Source of the DNA: Roseateles sp. DAIF2
GTDB taxonomy: Bacteria; Pseudomonadota; Gammaproteobacteria; Burkholderiales; Burkholderiaceae_C
Assembly (NCBI RefSeq): GCF_015624425.1
Contig: NZ_CP049919.1
Span: 2,418,001 to 2,482,000 of the forward strand
Length of the DNA stretch: 64,000 bases
Direction of reading: 5' to 3'
The notes below the pieces were generated by a model, which had not been told where the DNA came from, did no database searches, and saw only the letters and a list, made by a program, of their open reading frames with translations. Positions 51,629 through 63,600 of the stretch are shown one piece after another; the stretch's first letter is position 1, and each line of letters opens with the position of its first letter. The translations under genes were made by a program, and so were the position numbers.

Positions 51629-54600
51629 ACCGTCTTCAGTATCGGATCGTCTTCAACAAGGAACGCGGCCAGCTGATGGCCGTGGCGGAGAATGCGCGCA
51701 GCCAGGGCAAGAGCAGCGGGCAGAGCCCGGCGCGCCGTTCCTCGGCGACGCTGAGCCTGCTGGCGCTGGCCGGCGGCTTGGGCCTGGCGGGGGCGGCGCT
51801 GGCGCAGATCAAGGCGGACACCAGCGCGCCGAAGAACCAGCAGCCGACGGTGCTGAACACCGCCAACGGCACGCCGCTGGTCAACATCCAGACGCCCGGC
51901 GCGGCCGGGGTCTCGCGCAACAGCTACAGCCAGTTCGATGTGCAGGGCAAGGGCGTGGTGCTGAACAACGTGCGCGGCGATGCCGCGACGCAGCTCGGCG
52001 GCTGGGTGCAGGGCAATCCCTGGCTGGCCAAGGGCAGCGCGCGGGTGATCCTGAACGAGATCAACAGCGGTCAGCCGAGCCAGCTCAAGGGCTTCGTCGA
52101 GATCGCGGGCCAGCGCGCCGAGCTGATCATCGCCAACCCGGCGGGCATCCAGATCGATGGCGGCGGCTTCATCAATGCCAGCAGCGCGACCCTGAGCACC
52201 GGCACCACCCGCTGGGGCGCCGATGGCGGCATCGCGGGCTTCGCGGTGCAGGGCGGCCTGATCCGCGTCGACGGCAAGGGCCTGGACGCGAGCCAGACCG
52301 ACTACACCGCGCTGCTGGCGCGGGCGGTCGAGCTCAATGCCGGCCTGTGGGCGAAGGACCTGCGGGTCTCGACCGGCACCCGGGTGATGGCTTCCGATGG
52401 CGCCGCCGGCGGCCCCTCTGGTGGAGAGTTGCTGGCGCCGGCCGACGCGACGCGGCCGCGCTATGCGCTGGACAGCACCGCGCTGGGCGGCATCTATGCG
52501 CAGCGCATCACCCTGGTCGGCACCGAGGCGGGCCTGGGCGTGCGCCAGGCCGGCCAGATGGTGGGCGGCCAGTTGAGGCTCAGCGCCGAGGGCTGGCTGG
52601 ACAACAGCGGCACGATCTACGCGCAGGATCAGAAGAAGGCCGAGGGCGGCGCAGCGCCGGCGCTGCAGCTGCGGATGCGCGAGGGTGTGCGCAATGCCGG
52701 CTGGCTGGCGGCGCGCGGATCGGCCGAGATCAGCGGCGAGCGCCTGCAGGGCGAGGCCGGCAGCGTCACCGCGGCAGGCCTGACGGAAAACGGGGCCTTG
52801 GCCGGTGCCGGCGATCTATCGCTGCAGGCTGTTCAATCCCAGCGGCAGGCGGGCCAGCTGCTGGCCGCGGGCCGGCTCGAGGCCCGCGCGCCGAGCCTGG
52901 ACCTCAGCACGGCCCAGGCTCAGGCGGCGCAGCTGGCGCTGAGCGGCGCCACGCTGCGCGCCGACGGCGCGCTGCTCTCGGCGAGCGGCGCGCTGAGTGT
53001 CGGGGCCGAGGGCCTGCTGAGCACGCAGGGCTCGACCCTGATCGGTGGCCGGCTGCAGCTGAAGGCCGGCGAGGCGGACAACCGGCGCGGCGAATGGCTG
53101 AGCCTCGGCACCGAGGCACCGGAGCTGCAGGTCGCGGGCCGGCTGAACCTGGAGAACGGGCGCATCGCCGGCAATGGCCGCGAGCTGGCGATCATGGCCG
53201 GCAGCATGGACGGCAGGCAGGCGCGCCTGGAACAGTACGGCAGCGGCGCGCTGCGCCTGAGCGCCGATGCCATCGACCTGCGCGAGGCTGGTCTGGCCTC
53301 CCAGGGCGGGCTGGAGGTGCGCGCTGCCGGTTCGCTGCTGCTGGACGGCGCGCAGGCGCAGGCCCAGTCGCTGCAGCTGCGCACCGACGGCCTGCTGAGC
53401 CAGCGCGAGGCGCAGCTGCGCAGCGCGGGCAAGGCCGTGCTGAGCGCGGATCGCTTCGACAACCGTGGTGGCCGCGTGCTGGCCGATGGCGGCTTGCAGC
53501 TGCAGGCCGGCAGCCAGCTGCTCAACGATGGCGGCCAGCTGCAGGCAGCGGCCGGCGGCATCGAGCTGCGCGGAGCGGCGGCGCTGAGCAACAAGGCCGG
53601 CCTGATCGCCGCGCGCGAGGGCGTCGACCTCGAGGCGGGTTCGCTGGAGCAGGCGCAGGGCGGTGCGATCGCCGGCCGCGATGTCCGGCTGCAGCTGCAG
53701 GGCACGCTGCGCCAGCAGGGCGAGGCCTCCAGCATCGCCGCCGAGGGCGCGCTGCGCATCGAGGCCCGTGCGATCGACAACCAGGGCCAGCTGCGCGCCG
53801 GTACAACGCTGAACCTGTCGGCGCAGGACGGCGCGGAACTGGGCGGCACCACCTATGCCGGCGGCGCGCTGAGCGCGCACAGCGGCGGCGATCTGCGGGT
53901 GCGTGGTTTGCTGGCGGCGCAGGGTGATCTGCAGGCCCGGGCCGAGCGGGTGCTGCGCGCCGATGCGGGCGCGACGATCGCGGCGGGGCTGGGCAGCGAT
54001 GGCCGTATCGGCGGCGCCGGTCGCCTAGTGCTGGAGGCCGGCGGCGAGCTGGCGCTGCAGGGGCAGCAGCTGGCGGCCGAGGCGGCGCTGAGCGGCGCGC
54101 GGATCGACCTGAGCGCGACCCAGCTGCAGAGCAGCGGGCGTCTCTCGCTGCAATCGGCCGGCGAGTTGGTCACCGAGGGCGCGAAGCTCACGGCCGGCAG
54201 CCTGGACCTGGCGGCACAGGACTGGCGCCACGCCGGTGGCCGGCTGGAGCTCAGCGGACGGGACGACTTGGCGGTGGCGCTGAGCGGCCGCCTGGACAAC
54301 CGCGAGGGGTCGATCCAGAGCAACGGGCGCACGGTCTCGATCGGCGCGCAGGCGCTGGACAACCGGGGCGGCCTGATCGGCGCCAGTGGCGAGGCGCTGC
54401 ACCTGCAGGCCCAGACGCTGGACAACCGCGGCGGTCGCGTTCTCGCCAGCGGCGAGCTGGGGCTACGGGCGGGTCAGCTGGAAAACCATGACGGCCAGCT
54501 CGGCGGTCGCAGCGTGCAGCTGCGGGCCGAAGCACTGCGCAACACCGGCCAGGGGCTGGTCGCGGCGGAGCAGGCCTTGCGCCTGGACACCGGCAGCCTG

Positions 54601-57600
54601 CTCAACGCCGGCAGCCTGCAGGCCAAGGGCGCGCTGGAGATCGACAACCGGGGCCTGCTGGACAACGCCGGCCTGATCCGCGCGCTGGGCGACGCGCGCC
54701 TGCACAGTGCCGACCTGGTTCAGCGCGGCACGACCGCGGCGGCCGGCGACCTGGCGGTGCGCGCCGACCGCGTCGATGCCAGCGGTAGCTTCGTCGCGGG
54801 CCTGAAGGCCGACAACACGCTCGGCGGCGCGGGCGAGCTGACGCTCAAGGTGGCGCAGACCCTGCGCCATGGCGGCAGCGTGCTGGCCGCCGGCCGTGCG
54901 ACGCTGGAGGGTGCCGAGCTGCAGCTGCAGGGCGCCCAACTGCAGGCCGCTCAACTGCGGTTGGAGGCCAAGACGGGCGAGCTGCGCCTGGACCGCGCCG
55001 CGCTGGCCGCGGCAGGCGACCTGGAGCTGCGCAGCGCGAGCACGCTGAACACCGAGGCAGCGCGGCTCAGCGGCGGCCGGGTGACGATAGGCGCGGCCAA
55101 CTGGGCGCATGCCGGTGGCCAGCTCGGCCAGACCGATGCTCATGGCTCGCTGAAGGCCGAGCTGTCCGGCCGGCTGGACAACCGCGGCGGCCAGATCGCT
55201 GCCAACGGCCAGGCCCTGAACCTGGCCGCGCAGCAGCTGGACAACGGCCAGGGGCGCATCGTCAGCGCGGGGCAGGGCAGCGAGCTGAAGATCGTCGCGG
55301 GCAGCCTGTCCGGTGCGCAGGGCGCGCTGCTGGCCCAAGGCGCGCTGCGCCTCAACATTGCCGGCGACGCGGACCTGAAGCAGGCGCAGACCCAGGCCCA
55401 GCAGATCAGCTTGCAGGCCGGCAGCCTGCAGCACCAGGGCGGGCAACTGCTGGCCCAGGGCGGAGCCAGGCTGGAGATCGCGGGCACCTTGGACAACACC
55501 CGGGGTCTGCTGCAGAGCGCCGGCGATCTGCACCTGCGGGCCGGCCTGCTCAACAATGAGGACGGCCAGATCGACGCCGCCACGCTGAACGTGGCCGGCG
55601 GCCGCTTGGACAACCTCGGCCAGGGCCTGGTGGCGGCGCGTGGACGCCTGGCGCTGGAACTGGCGGAGCTGGACAACGCCGGCCGGCTGCAGGCCGGCGG
55701 CGATGCGGAGCTGCTGATCGGCGGCGAGCTGCGCAACAGCGGCCTGCTCCACGCCCAGGGCCGCGCCCTCGTGCGGGCGGCGGAGCTGAAGCACAGCGGC
55801 ACGCTGGCCGCGGCCGGCGATCTGGAACTGCGGGCCACGAACATCGCCAGCAGCGGCAGCTTTGCCGCCGGCCTGAAGGCCGACAACGGCCTGGCGGCCC
55901 AGGGGGACCTGCGGCTGGTGGCGACCCAGCGGCTGCAGCACAGTGGCAGCAGCCTCGCGGCCGGTACATGGTCGGCGGAGGCGGCGAGCCTGGACCTGCA
56001 GGGCAGCAAGAACCAGGCGCGGCAGATCGCGCTGCAGGCGCAGTCCGGCGATCTGCAATTGAATCGCACGACGCTGGCCGCGGTCGGCCAGTTGAGCCTG
56101 TCCGCGGCCGGCACCCTGGACAGCTCGGCCGCCACCCTAAGCGGGGCCTCGGTGGCCTTGAGCGCGCAGGACTGGCGCCATGCCGGCGGCGAGCTCGCGC
56201 AGACCGATGCGGCGGGCCACCTGCAGGTCGCGGTGACGCGGCTGATCGACAACCAGGGCGGCCGCATCGGGGCCAATGCCGGCTCGCTGACCCTGAAGGC
56301 GCAGCAGCTGGACAACCGCCAGGGCCGCATCGTCCATGCCGGCGAGGGCGCGTTGACCCTGGAGCTGCAGCGGCTGGACGGCACGGCGGGGCAGATCCTC
56401 GGCCGGGGCGACCTGAACCTGCAGATCGGTGGCGCGCTGGAGCTGAACCAGGCGCAGACCCAGGGTCGCAGCGTGACGCTCGCGGCCGCCTCGCTGGCGC
56501 ATCGCGACGCCAAGCTGATCAGCCAGGGGGCGGCGAGCCTGAACATCGCCGGCGCGCTGGACAACAGCCGCGGCCTGCTGCAGGCCGGCGAGACGCTGCG
56601 GATCGACGCGGCCTCGTTGGGCAACCTGGACGGCCAGGTCGAGGCGCGTGCGCTGCAGCTGCGCTTGCAGGACGGGTTGGACAACGCCGGCCGCGGCTTG
56701 ATCGCAGCGCGCGAGACCTTGACGGTCACCGCGGGCCGACTGGACAACGCCGGCAACCTGCAGGCGCAGGGGGCGGCCGACCTGACCGTGCGCGGCGCCA
56801 TCGTCAACAGCGGCAGCCTCTATGCGCAGGGACCGCTGACGGTCCGCGGCGGCGGCACCTTGAACCACACCGGCCTGATGGCCGCGCAGGGCGCGCTGTC
56901 GGTCGAAGCGGCGCGCATCGCCAGCAGCGGCAACTTCGCGGCCGGCCTGAGGCCGGACAATCAGCTGGCGGCGCAGGGCGACCTGAGCCTGCACGCCACC
57001 GAGACCCTGCAGCACAGCGGCAGCCTGCTGGCCGCCGGGCGCCTGAGCGCCAGCGCCGCCGGTCTGCAGCTGCAGGACAGCCGCGTGCAGGCGCAGCGCG
57101 TGGAGCTGAACAGCCAGGGCGGCGAGCTGCGCCTGGATCGCGCCTCGCTGGGCAGCGCCGGCCTGCTGAAGCTGGACGGAGGCGCACTTGACACCAGCGG
57201 CGCCACCCTGAGCGCGGCCCAGGTCGAGATCGAGGCGCAACGCTGGACCCATGCCGGCGGGCGGCTGACCCAGACCGATGCGGCCGGCAGCCTGGACGCC
57301 AAGGTCGCGGGCCGGCTGGACAATGTCGGCGGCCAGATCGCGGCGGCGGGGCGCGCGCTGAATCTCCAAGCCGGCGAGCTGGACAACGGCCAGGGCCGCA
57401 TCGTGCATGCAGGCAGCGAACAGCTGCACATCGTCACGACCGGCGCGCTGACGGGGCGCCAGGGCCAGATCCTCGGCAGCGGCGAGCTGCGACTGGAGGT
57501 GGGCGGTGCGGCGGACCTGAGCCAGGCGCAGACGCAGGGCAAACAGGTCCTGTTGACGGCGGACAGCCTGCGCCACCAGGGCGGCCAACTGCTGGCCACG

Positions 57601-60600
57601 GCCGATGCGCGGCTGCAGCTGCGTGCCGGCCTCGACAACCAGGCCGGCCTGCTGCAGGCCGGCGGTGAGCTGCGCGTGCAGGCCGGCAGCCTGGACAACC
57701 AGGACGGCCAGCTCGGCGCGCGCGCGATCGAGCTGAACCTGGGCCAGCTGAACAACAACGGCCGCGGCCTGATCAACGCGCAGCAGGGGCTGACGCTGAA
57801 CGCGAGCGGTCTCGCCAACGCCGGCAGCCTGCAGGCGGACGGCGACATCCGGCTGAACCTCGGTGGCGACCTGAGCAACGGCGGCTCGATCTATGCGCAG
57901 GGCAGCACGCAGCTGCAGCTCGGCGGCCATCTGCTCAACAGCGGCACCCTGGCGGCGCAGGGCGCGCTGACGGTCGAGGCAGGATCGATCGCCGGCAACG
58001 GCACCCTGGCCGCCGGGCTGCGCGCGGACAACACACTGGCCGCGCAGGGCGACCTGACCCTGCGCGCGGTGCGCAGCGTGCAGCAGGGCGGCAAGGTGCT
58101 GGCCGCCGGCGCGCTGAACATCGGCGCGGCGGCGCTGAACCTGCAGGACAGCCGGGTGCAGGCCGCGCGGGCCACGCTGTCGGCCACCGGCGGGGCGCTG
58201 CAGCTGGAGCGTGCGGTGCTGGCCAGTGCGGGCGAGCTGAACCTCGGCAGCGCCGGTCTGCTGGCCACCGATGGCGCGACGCTCAGCGGCGCTTCGGTCG
58301 TGCTGAACGCGGCGCAATGGCGCCATGTCAATGGGGCTCTGACCCAGACCGGTGCGGCCGGCAGCCTGCAGGCCAAGGTGGCCGGCCAGATCCTGAACCA
58401 GGGCGGCCAGATCCAGGCCGAGGGCGGTCTGCTGCGGCTGGAGGCCCAGCAGCTGGACAACGGCACGGGCCGCATCGCCCAGGCCAGCGGCGGCGGCAGC
58501 TTGGCGCTGAAGCTGCAGGGCGGGCTGGACGGCGCCGGCGGGCAGATCCTGTCCGGTGGCGGCCTCACGATCGAGGCCGGCGGCGCGCTGAACCTGGCCA
58601 ATGCCAAGACCCAGGGCAAGGACGTCAACCTCAGCGGCGCGAGCCTGAACCATCAGGGTGGCAGCCTGGTCGCCACCGGCTCGGCGCGGCTGACGGTCGA
58701 CGGCCTGCTCGACAACCGCGGCGGCAGCCTTGGCAGCTCGGGCCTGCTGGAGGTCCGCAGCGGCAGCCTGGTCAACGGCGGCGATGGTTTGCTGCAGGGC
58801 GGGGCTGGGCTGCGCGTCACGGTCGGCGCGACGCTCGACAACCAGGGCGGGCGCCTGCGCAGCGGCGCCGGCGAGCTGCAGCTGAATGCCGGGCGCATCG
58901 ACAACCGCGGCGGCTCGGTCGGCAGCGATGGCGCGCTGACGGTGCAGACCGGCGGCGAGCTGCTCAACGCCGGCGGCAGCCTCGTGGCGCAGCAAGGTCT
59001 GACCCTCGATGCTGCGGCGCTGGGCAACCAGCAGGGCCGCATCGCCAGCCTGCGGGGCGGCGCGATCCTGCGCGTGGCGGGCGGGCTGGACAACCAGCAA
59101 GGCAGTATCCAGGCCGCACAGGCGCTGGAACTGGTCGCCACCGGCCTGAACAACCGGCAGGGTGAGATCGACGCCGGCCGCCTGAGCGTGGACACGCGCG
59201 GCCAGACGCTGGACAACAGCGGCGGCCGTGTGCTGGCCCGGCAGCAGCTGAGCATCGGCAGCGGCACGCTGGAGAACCGGGGCGGCCTGATCCAGTCGCT
59301 CGGCGACCTGAGCCTGACGCAGACTGCGGGCGCGGCGCTGCACAATGGCCGCGATGCGGGCATCGCCACGCCGACCGGCGTCCATGCGCAGGGCGCGCTG
59401 ACCATCGCCAACAGCGGCAGCCTTGTCAATGAGGCGGGCATCAGCGCCGGCGCCGGCGCACAGATCCAGGCGGGAGAACTGAGCAACCGCGCCGAGCTGT
59501 CGGCCGCGGCGCTGAACCTGAACATCGCCGGCACCCTGGACAACCAGGGCGGGCGCCTGGTCGGCACGCAGAGCCTGAACGCCAGCGCGCGCCAGCTGCT
59601 CAACCAGGGTGGCATGGTCTACGGCGGCAACACGCTGACCCTGCGCGTCCAGGATCGCATCGACAACAGCAACACCGTGGGCGCGGGGCAGGGCATCCAG
59701 GGCGGGCAGCTGGACCTCGGCGCCGCCCAGCTGGACAACCGCGGCGGCCAGGTGCGGGCCAACGGCGACCTGCTGCTGAACATCGGCCAGACGCTGGACA
59801 ACGCCGGCGGCCTGATCGGTGCGGGGGGCCGCCTGACGATCGGCGATGGCGGCGGCCAGCCGACAGTGTCAACGCTGTCGCTGAACAATGGCGGCGGCGG
59901 GCGCATCTGGTCCGGCGATGCGCTGAGCCTGTCGGTGCGCGAGTTCGTCGGCGGTGCGACCGGCCAGATCAGCAGCGGCGGCAGCCTGAGCCTGCAGGGC
60001 CTGGTCGGCGATTTCGTCTACGGCGCGGGCAACCAGCTGGAGGCGCGCGGCGACCTGACCCTGGGCCTGCGCGGCAACTTCACCAACCAGGGCACCCTGC
60101 GCAGCGGCGGTGCGCTGACGGTCAACGCGGTCAATATCGACAACCGGGCCGGTGCCGAACTCAGCGGCCGCCTGACCTTCCTGAACGCGGCCGGCGGCAC
60201 GCTCAGCAACCGCGGCCTGATCGACGGCGACGGCGTCTCGCTGACGGCGGACCGGCTGCTCAATCTGGGCAGCGGCCGCATCTACGGCGGCGACATCGTG
60301 ATCGACGGTGGTCAGTTGCTGAACGATCGCGAGGGCGGCCAGGCCGCGGTGATCGCCGCGCGGCGATCGCTCGATGCGCGGCTGAGCCGCGACATCGTGA
60401 ACCGCGATGGCGCGCTGATCTTCGCCGATGGCGATCTGGGCTTGTCCGGCTCAGCAAGCCTGCTGAACGAGAACGCGACGATCGAGGCCAGCCGTCTGTT
60501 GACGCTGGAGCTCGGCGGCAGTTTGATCAATCGCAGCGTGCATGCGGGAGCGGGGAGCGGGCAGGAGTCCGGCGCCGCATCCGGCATGCGCGTGCTCGAC

Positions 60601-63600
60601 AGCAAGGCCTTCATCCGCAGCGGCGGCAATATGGAGATCACGGCCGGCAATGTGCTGAACAGCGGGGCGACGATCGAGGCACGGGGGGATCTGGCGCTGA
60701 AGGCGGGGGATGTTCAGAACGTGAATCCGTATCTGATGTGGAAGGCGGGTGGGGATCCGTTGGGCGACAAGGTGCGGTTCGTGGGTAGCTATGACTATTG
60801 CGACCCGACCACCGAAAGTGGTCCCTGCCTGCGTAGGGAAAATATTGACGAGTGGGTCTACCTGAATGGGCGCACCTTAAGAAATGCTTGGGGCGACTAT
60901 GTGTTGGCGCGCATGGCCTCCGGTTATGACTCCGCCATCGAAATCCACATCCAAGGGGCGCCGATTGTTAAGCGCAATGTTCCTGGCTATGGCGACGTGT
61001 TCTTCTTTGAGCCTTACGAAACTCCTGAGTCCGGGGGGATCTATTTGCATGCGGGTGACGCACTTAGAGAGCGGCATCCAGGCCAGGCCTGGGAGGAGTA
61101 CGTGGCCTCAAATCCACGCTTTTCCGGTGTTGCGCCGGAGCTCGTGAAGGGGGGCGTTACTGAGGTTTCTCAATCCTCCGCCGGTCGCATCGTTGTCGGT
61201 GGCCAGTTGCAGATCCAGGGCGCGCGCATCACCAACGACATGAGCATCGTCGAGGGGCGCGATGGCGTGGCGATCACCGGTGGATCGGTGAACAACCTGA
61301 ATCGCACGGTGACGGTGGTTGATCCAACGACCGGCGTTGGTCGTCAGGTTTCGCTGACGCTCCCACCCACTGCGCGCACATACATTCCCACTGCCGGCTC
61401 GCCGGGCGGCCGCGAACAGGCCGGGGCGGTGAATCTGGGTGGTGGCGCCTCGGCGCAGTCTGCGCAAAACGCCGGCCTTGTGAGCGCAGGCGGCGGTGGT
61501 GGCCTGTCGGGGCTGATCGGCCAGGAGGTCCGAAGCATCGCGACGGGGGGGGCGGTGGCGCCGGGTGCAATGGCCAATGCAGGCTGGCGCCATGCGGCAG
61601 GCGGCGCGGCGCAGGCGGTGGACGCCTCGGGGGCGCTGGGGGGCGGCCTGGCGGCGGCGCATGCGCAGCTGCGTGCCGATGGGCCGACCGCCGCGCAGCA
61701 GGTCGATGCCGCGCAGGCCCAGAACGGGCAGGGCCCGGCCGTGCAGGCGGACCAGCGCGGCGGGCGCTCCGGCGTGCTGGCGGCGCTGCGGGCCGCGGCG
61801 CGGGCTCAGGTCGACGGCGGGGCAGGCGATGCGGAGGCCAACAAGCTGCGCGCGGCGGCCCAGGCCGCGGTGGTGGAGTCCGGCGCGGCCGGCGCCGGCA
61901 GCAAGCGCCAGCCGGGCGCCGCGAGCGGCGTCACCTTGCGCGGTGCCAACGCGAGCTTCAATGGCAAACCGCTGGCGCACAGCGTCGCGGTCGACCTGAA
62001 CATGCCCAGCAACAGCCTGTTCAAGGCGCGCAGCGAATCCAGCGCGCGTTACCTGGTCGAGACCGATCCGCAGTTCGCCAACTACCGCAGCTGGCTGTCC
62101 AGCGACCATCTGCTGCAGCAGATGCAGGCAGACCCCGCCATGACGCAGAAGCGCCTGGGCGACGGCTTCTATGAGCAGCGCCTGGTGCGCGAGCAGATCG
62201 GCCAGCTGACCGGTACCGCTTTCCTGCCTGGCTACAGCAGCGACGAGGCGATGTATCGCGCGCTGCTGGACAACGGCGCGAGCTTCGCCAAGCAGCACCA
62301 GCTGCGACCCGGCGTGGCGCTAAGCGCGGAGCAGATGTCCCAGCTGACGACCGATCTGGTCTGGCTGGTGGAGCAGGAGGTGAGCCTGGCCGACGGCAGC
62401 CGCCAGCGTGTGCTGGTGCCCCAGGTCTACCTGCTGCCGCGCGAAGGCGATCTGCAGCCCAGCGGCGCGCTGATCGCCGGTGGCCGGGTGGAGATGGCGC
62501 TGAGCGGCGACTTCACGAATCAGGGCCAGGTGCGCGGCACGAGCGGCGTGGTCGACGTCAAGGCGCAGAACATCGCCAACACCGGCAGCCTGCGCGGCGC
62601 CAGCTTGGCGCTGAGCGCGCGGGAGGATCTGCGCAATGTCGGCGGCGCGCTCAGCGCGACCGGCGACCTGCTCGTGAGCGCGGGCCGCGACCTGGTGATG
62701 GAGACGACCACGGCCAGCGGCGGCACGCAGCGCGGCAATGTGACGACGCGCGACACGGTGCTGGACCGGGTGGCGAGCCTGAGCGCCGGCGGCGTGCTGG
62801 TGGTGCAGGCCGGGCGCGACGTATCGCTGCAGGCGGTGCAGATCACGCAGCAGGGGAGCGGCGCGAACGGCGGTGGTGCTGCAGCTGCCGGTGGCGTGCT
62901 GATCCAGGCCGGGCGCGACCTGACCCTCGGCACGGTGGAAACCGCCAGCGCGCGCGAGCAGGTCTGGAATGCCAACAACTTCAAAAAGGAAAGCCGCACG
63001 CAGGACGTGGGCACGACCGTGCAGGCCGAGGGCGCGCTGGTGATGAAGGCCGGCCAGGACCTGACGGCCACCGCCGCGACGCTCAAGAGCGTGGAGGAGG
63101 GCGTCACCCTGGCCGCGGGCCGCGACGTGGCGTTGCTGGCCGGCGAGGCCAACGAAGTCATCGAGCAGATGACGCAGACCAAGAAGCGTGGCTTCCTGAA
63201 GAAGAAGACCACCACGACCTACAGCAAGACCGATGAGACCGTGGCCCTGGGCACCGAGGTCTCGGGCCGCACACTGGAAATCAAGGCGGGCGAGGACCTG
63301 AGGCTATCGGCGGCGCAAGTCGTGTCCGATCTGGGCACGACGCTGACCGCCGGCGGTGACATCACGGTGGATGGTGTGAACAACCGCCTGGACAGCGAGC
63401 AGTTCTCCAAGACCGTCAAGTCCGGTCTCTTCAGCGGAGGCGGCCTAGGCTTCACGATCGGCAAGCAGTCGTTGTCGCAGACCGTCAAGACGAGCCAGAC
63501 GCAGTACCAGGGCTCGGTGGTGGGGGCGGTTCAGGGGGATGTGAATGTCGTGGCGGGCGGGGCGTATCGCCAGACCGGCTCCCATGTGCAGGCACCCGCA

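Noticed and set aside
56137..59385. A 1,082-codon open frame on the minus strand opposite tpsA
   Set aside because: High-GC repeats in tpsA leave the opposite strand free of stops; the translation is low-complexity Gln/Ala/Arg sequence with no family likeness, and the plus strand has the real gene.
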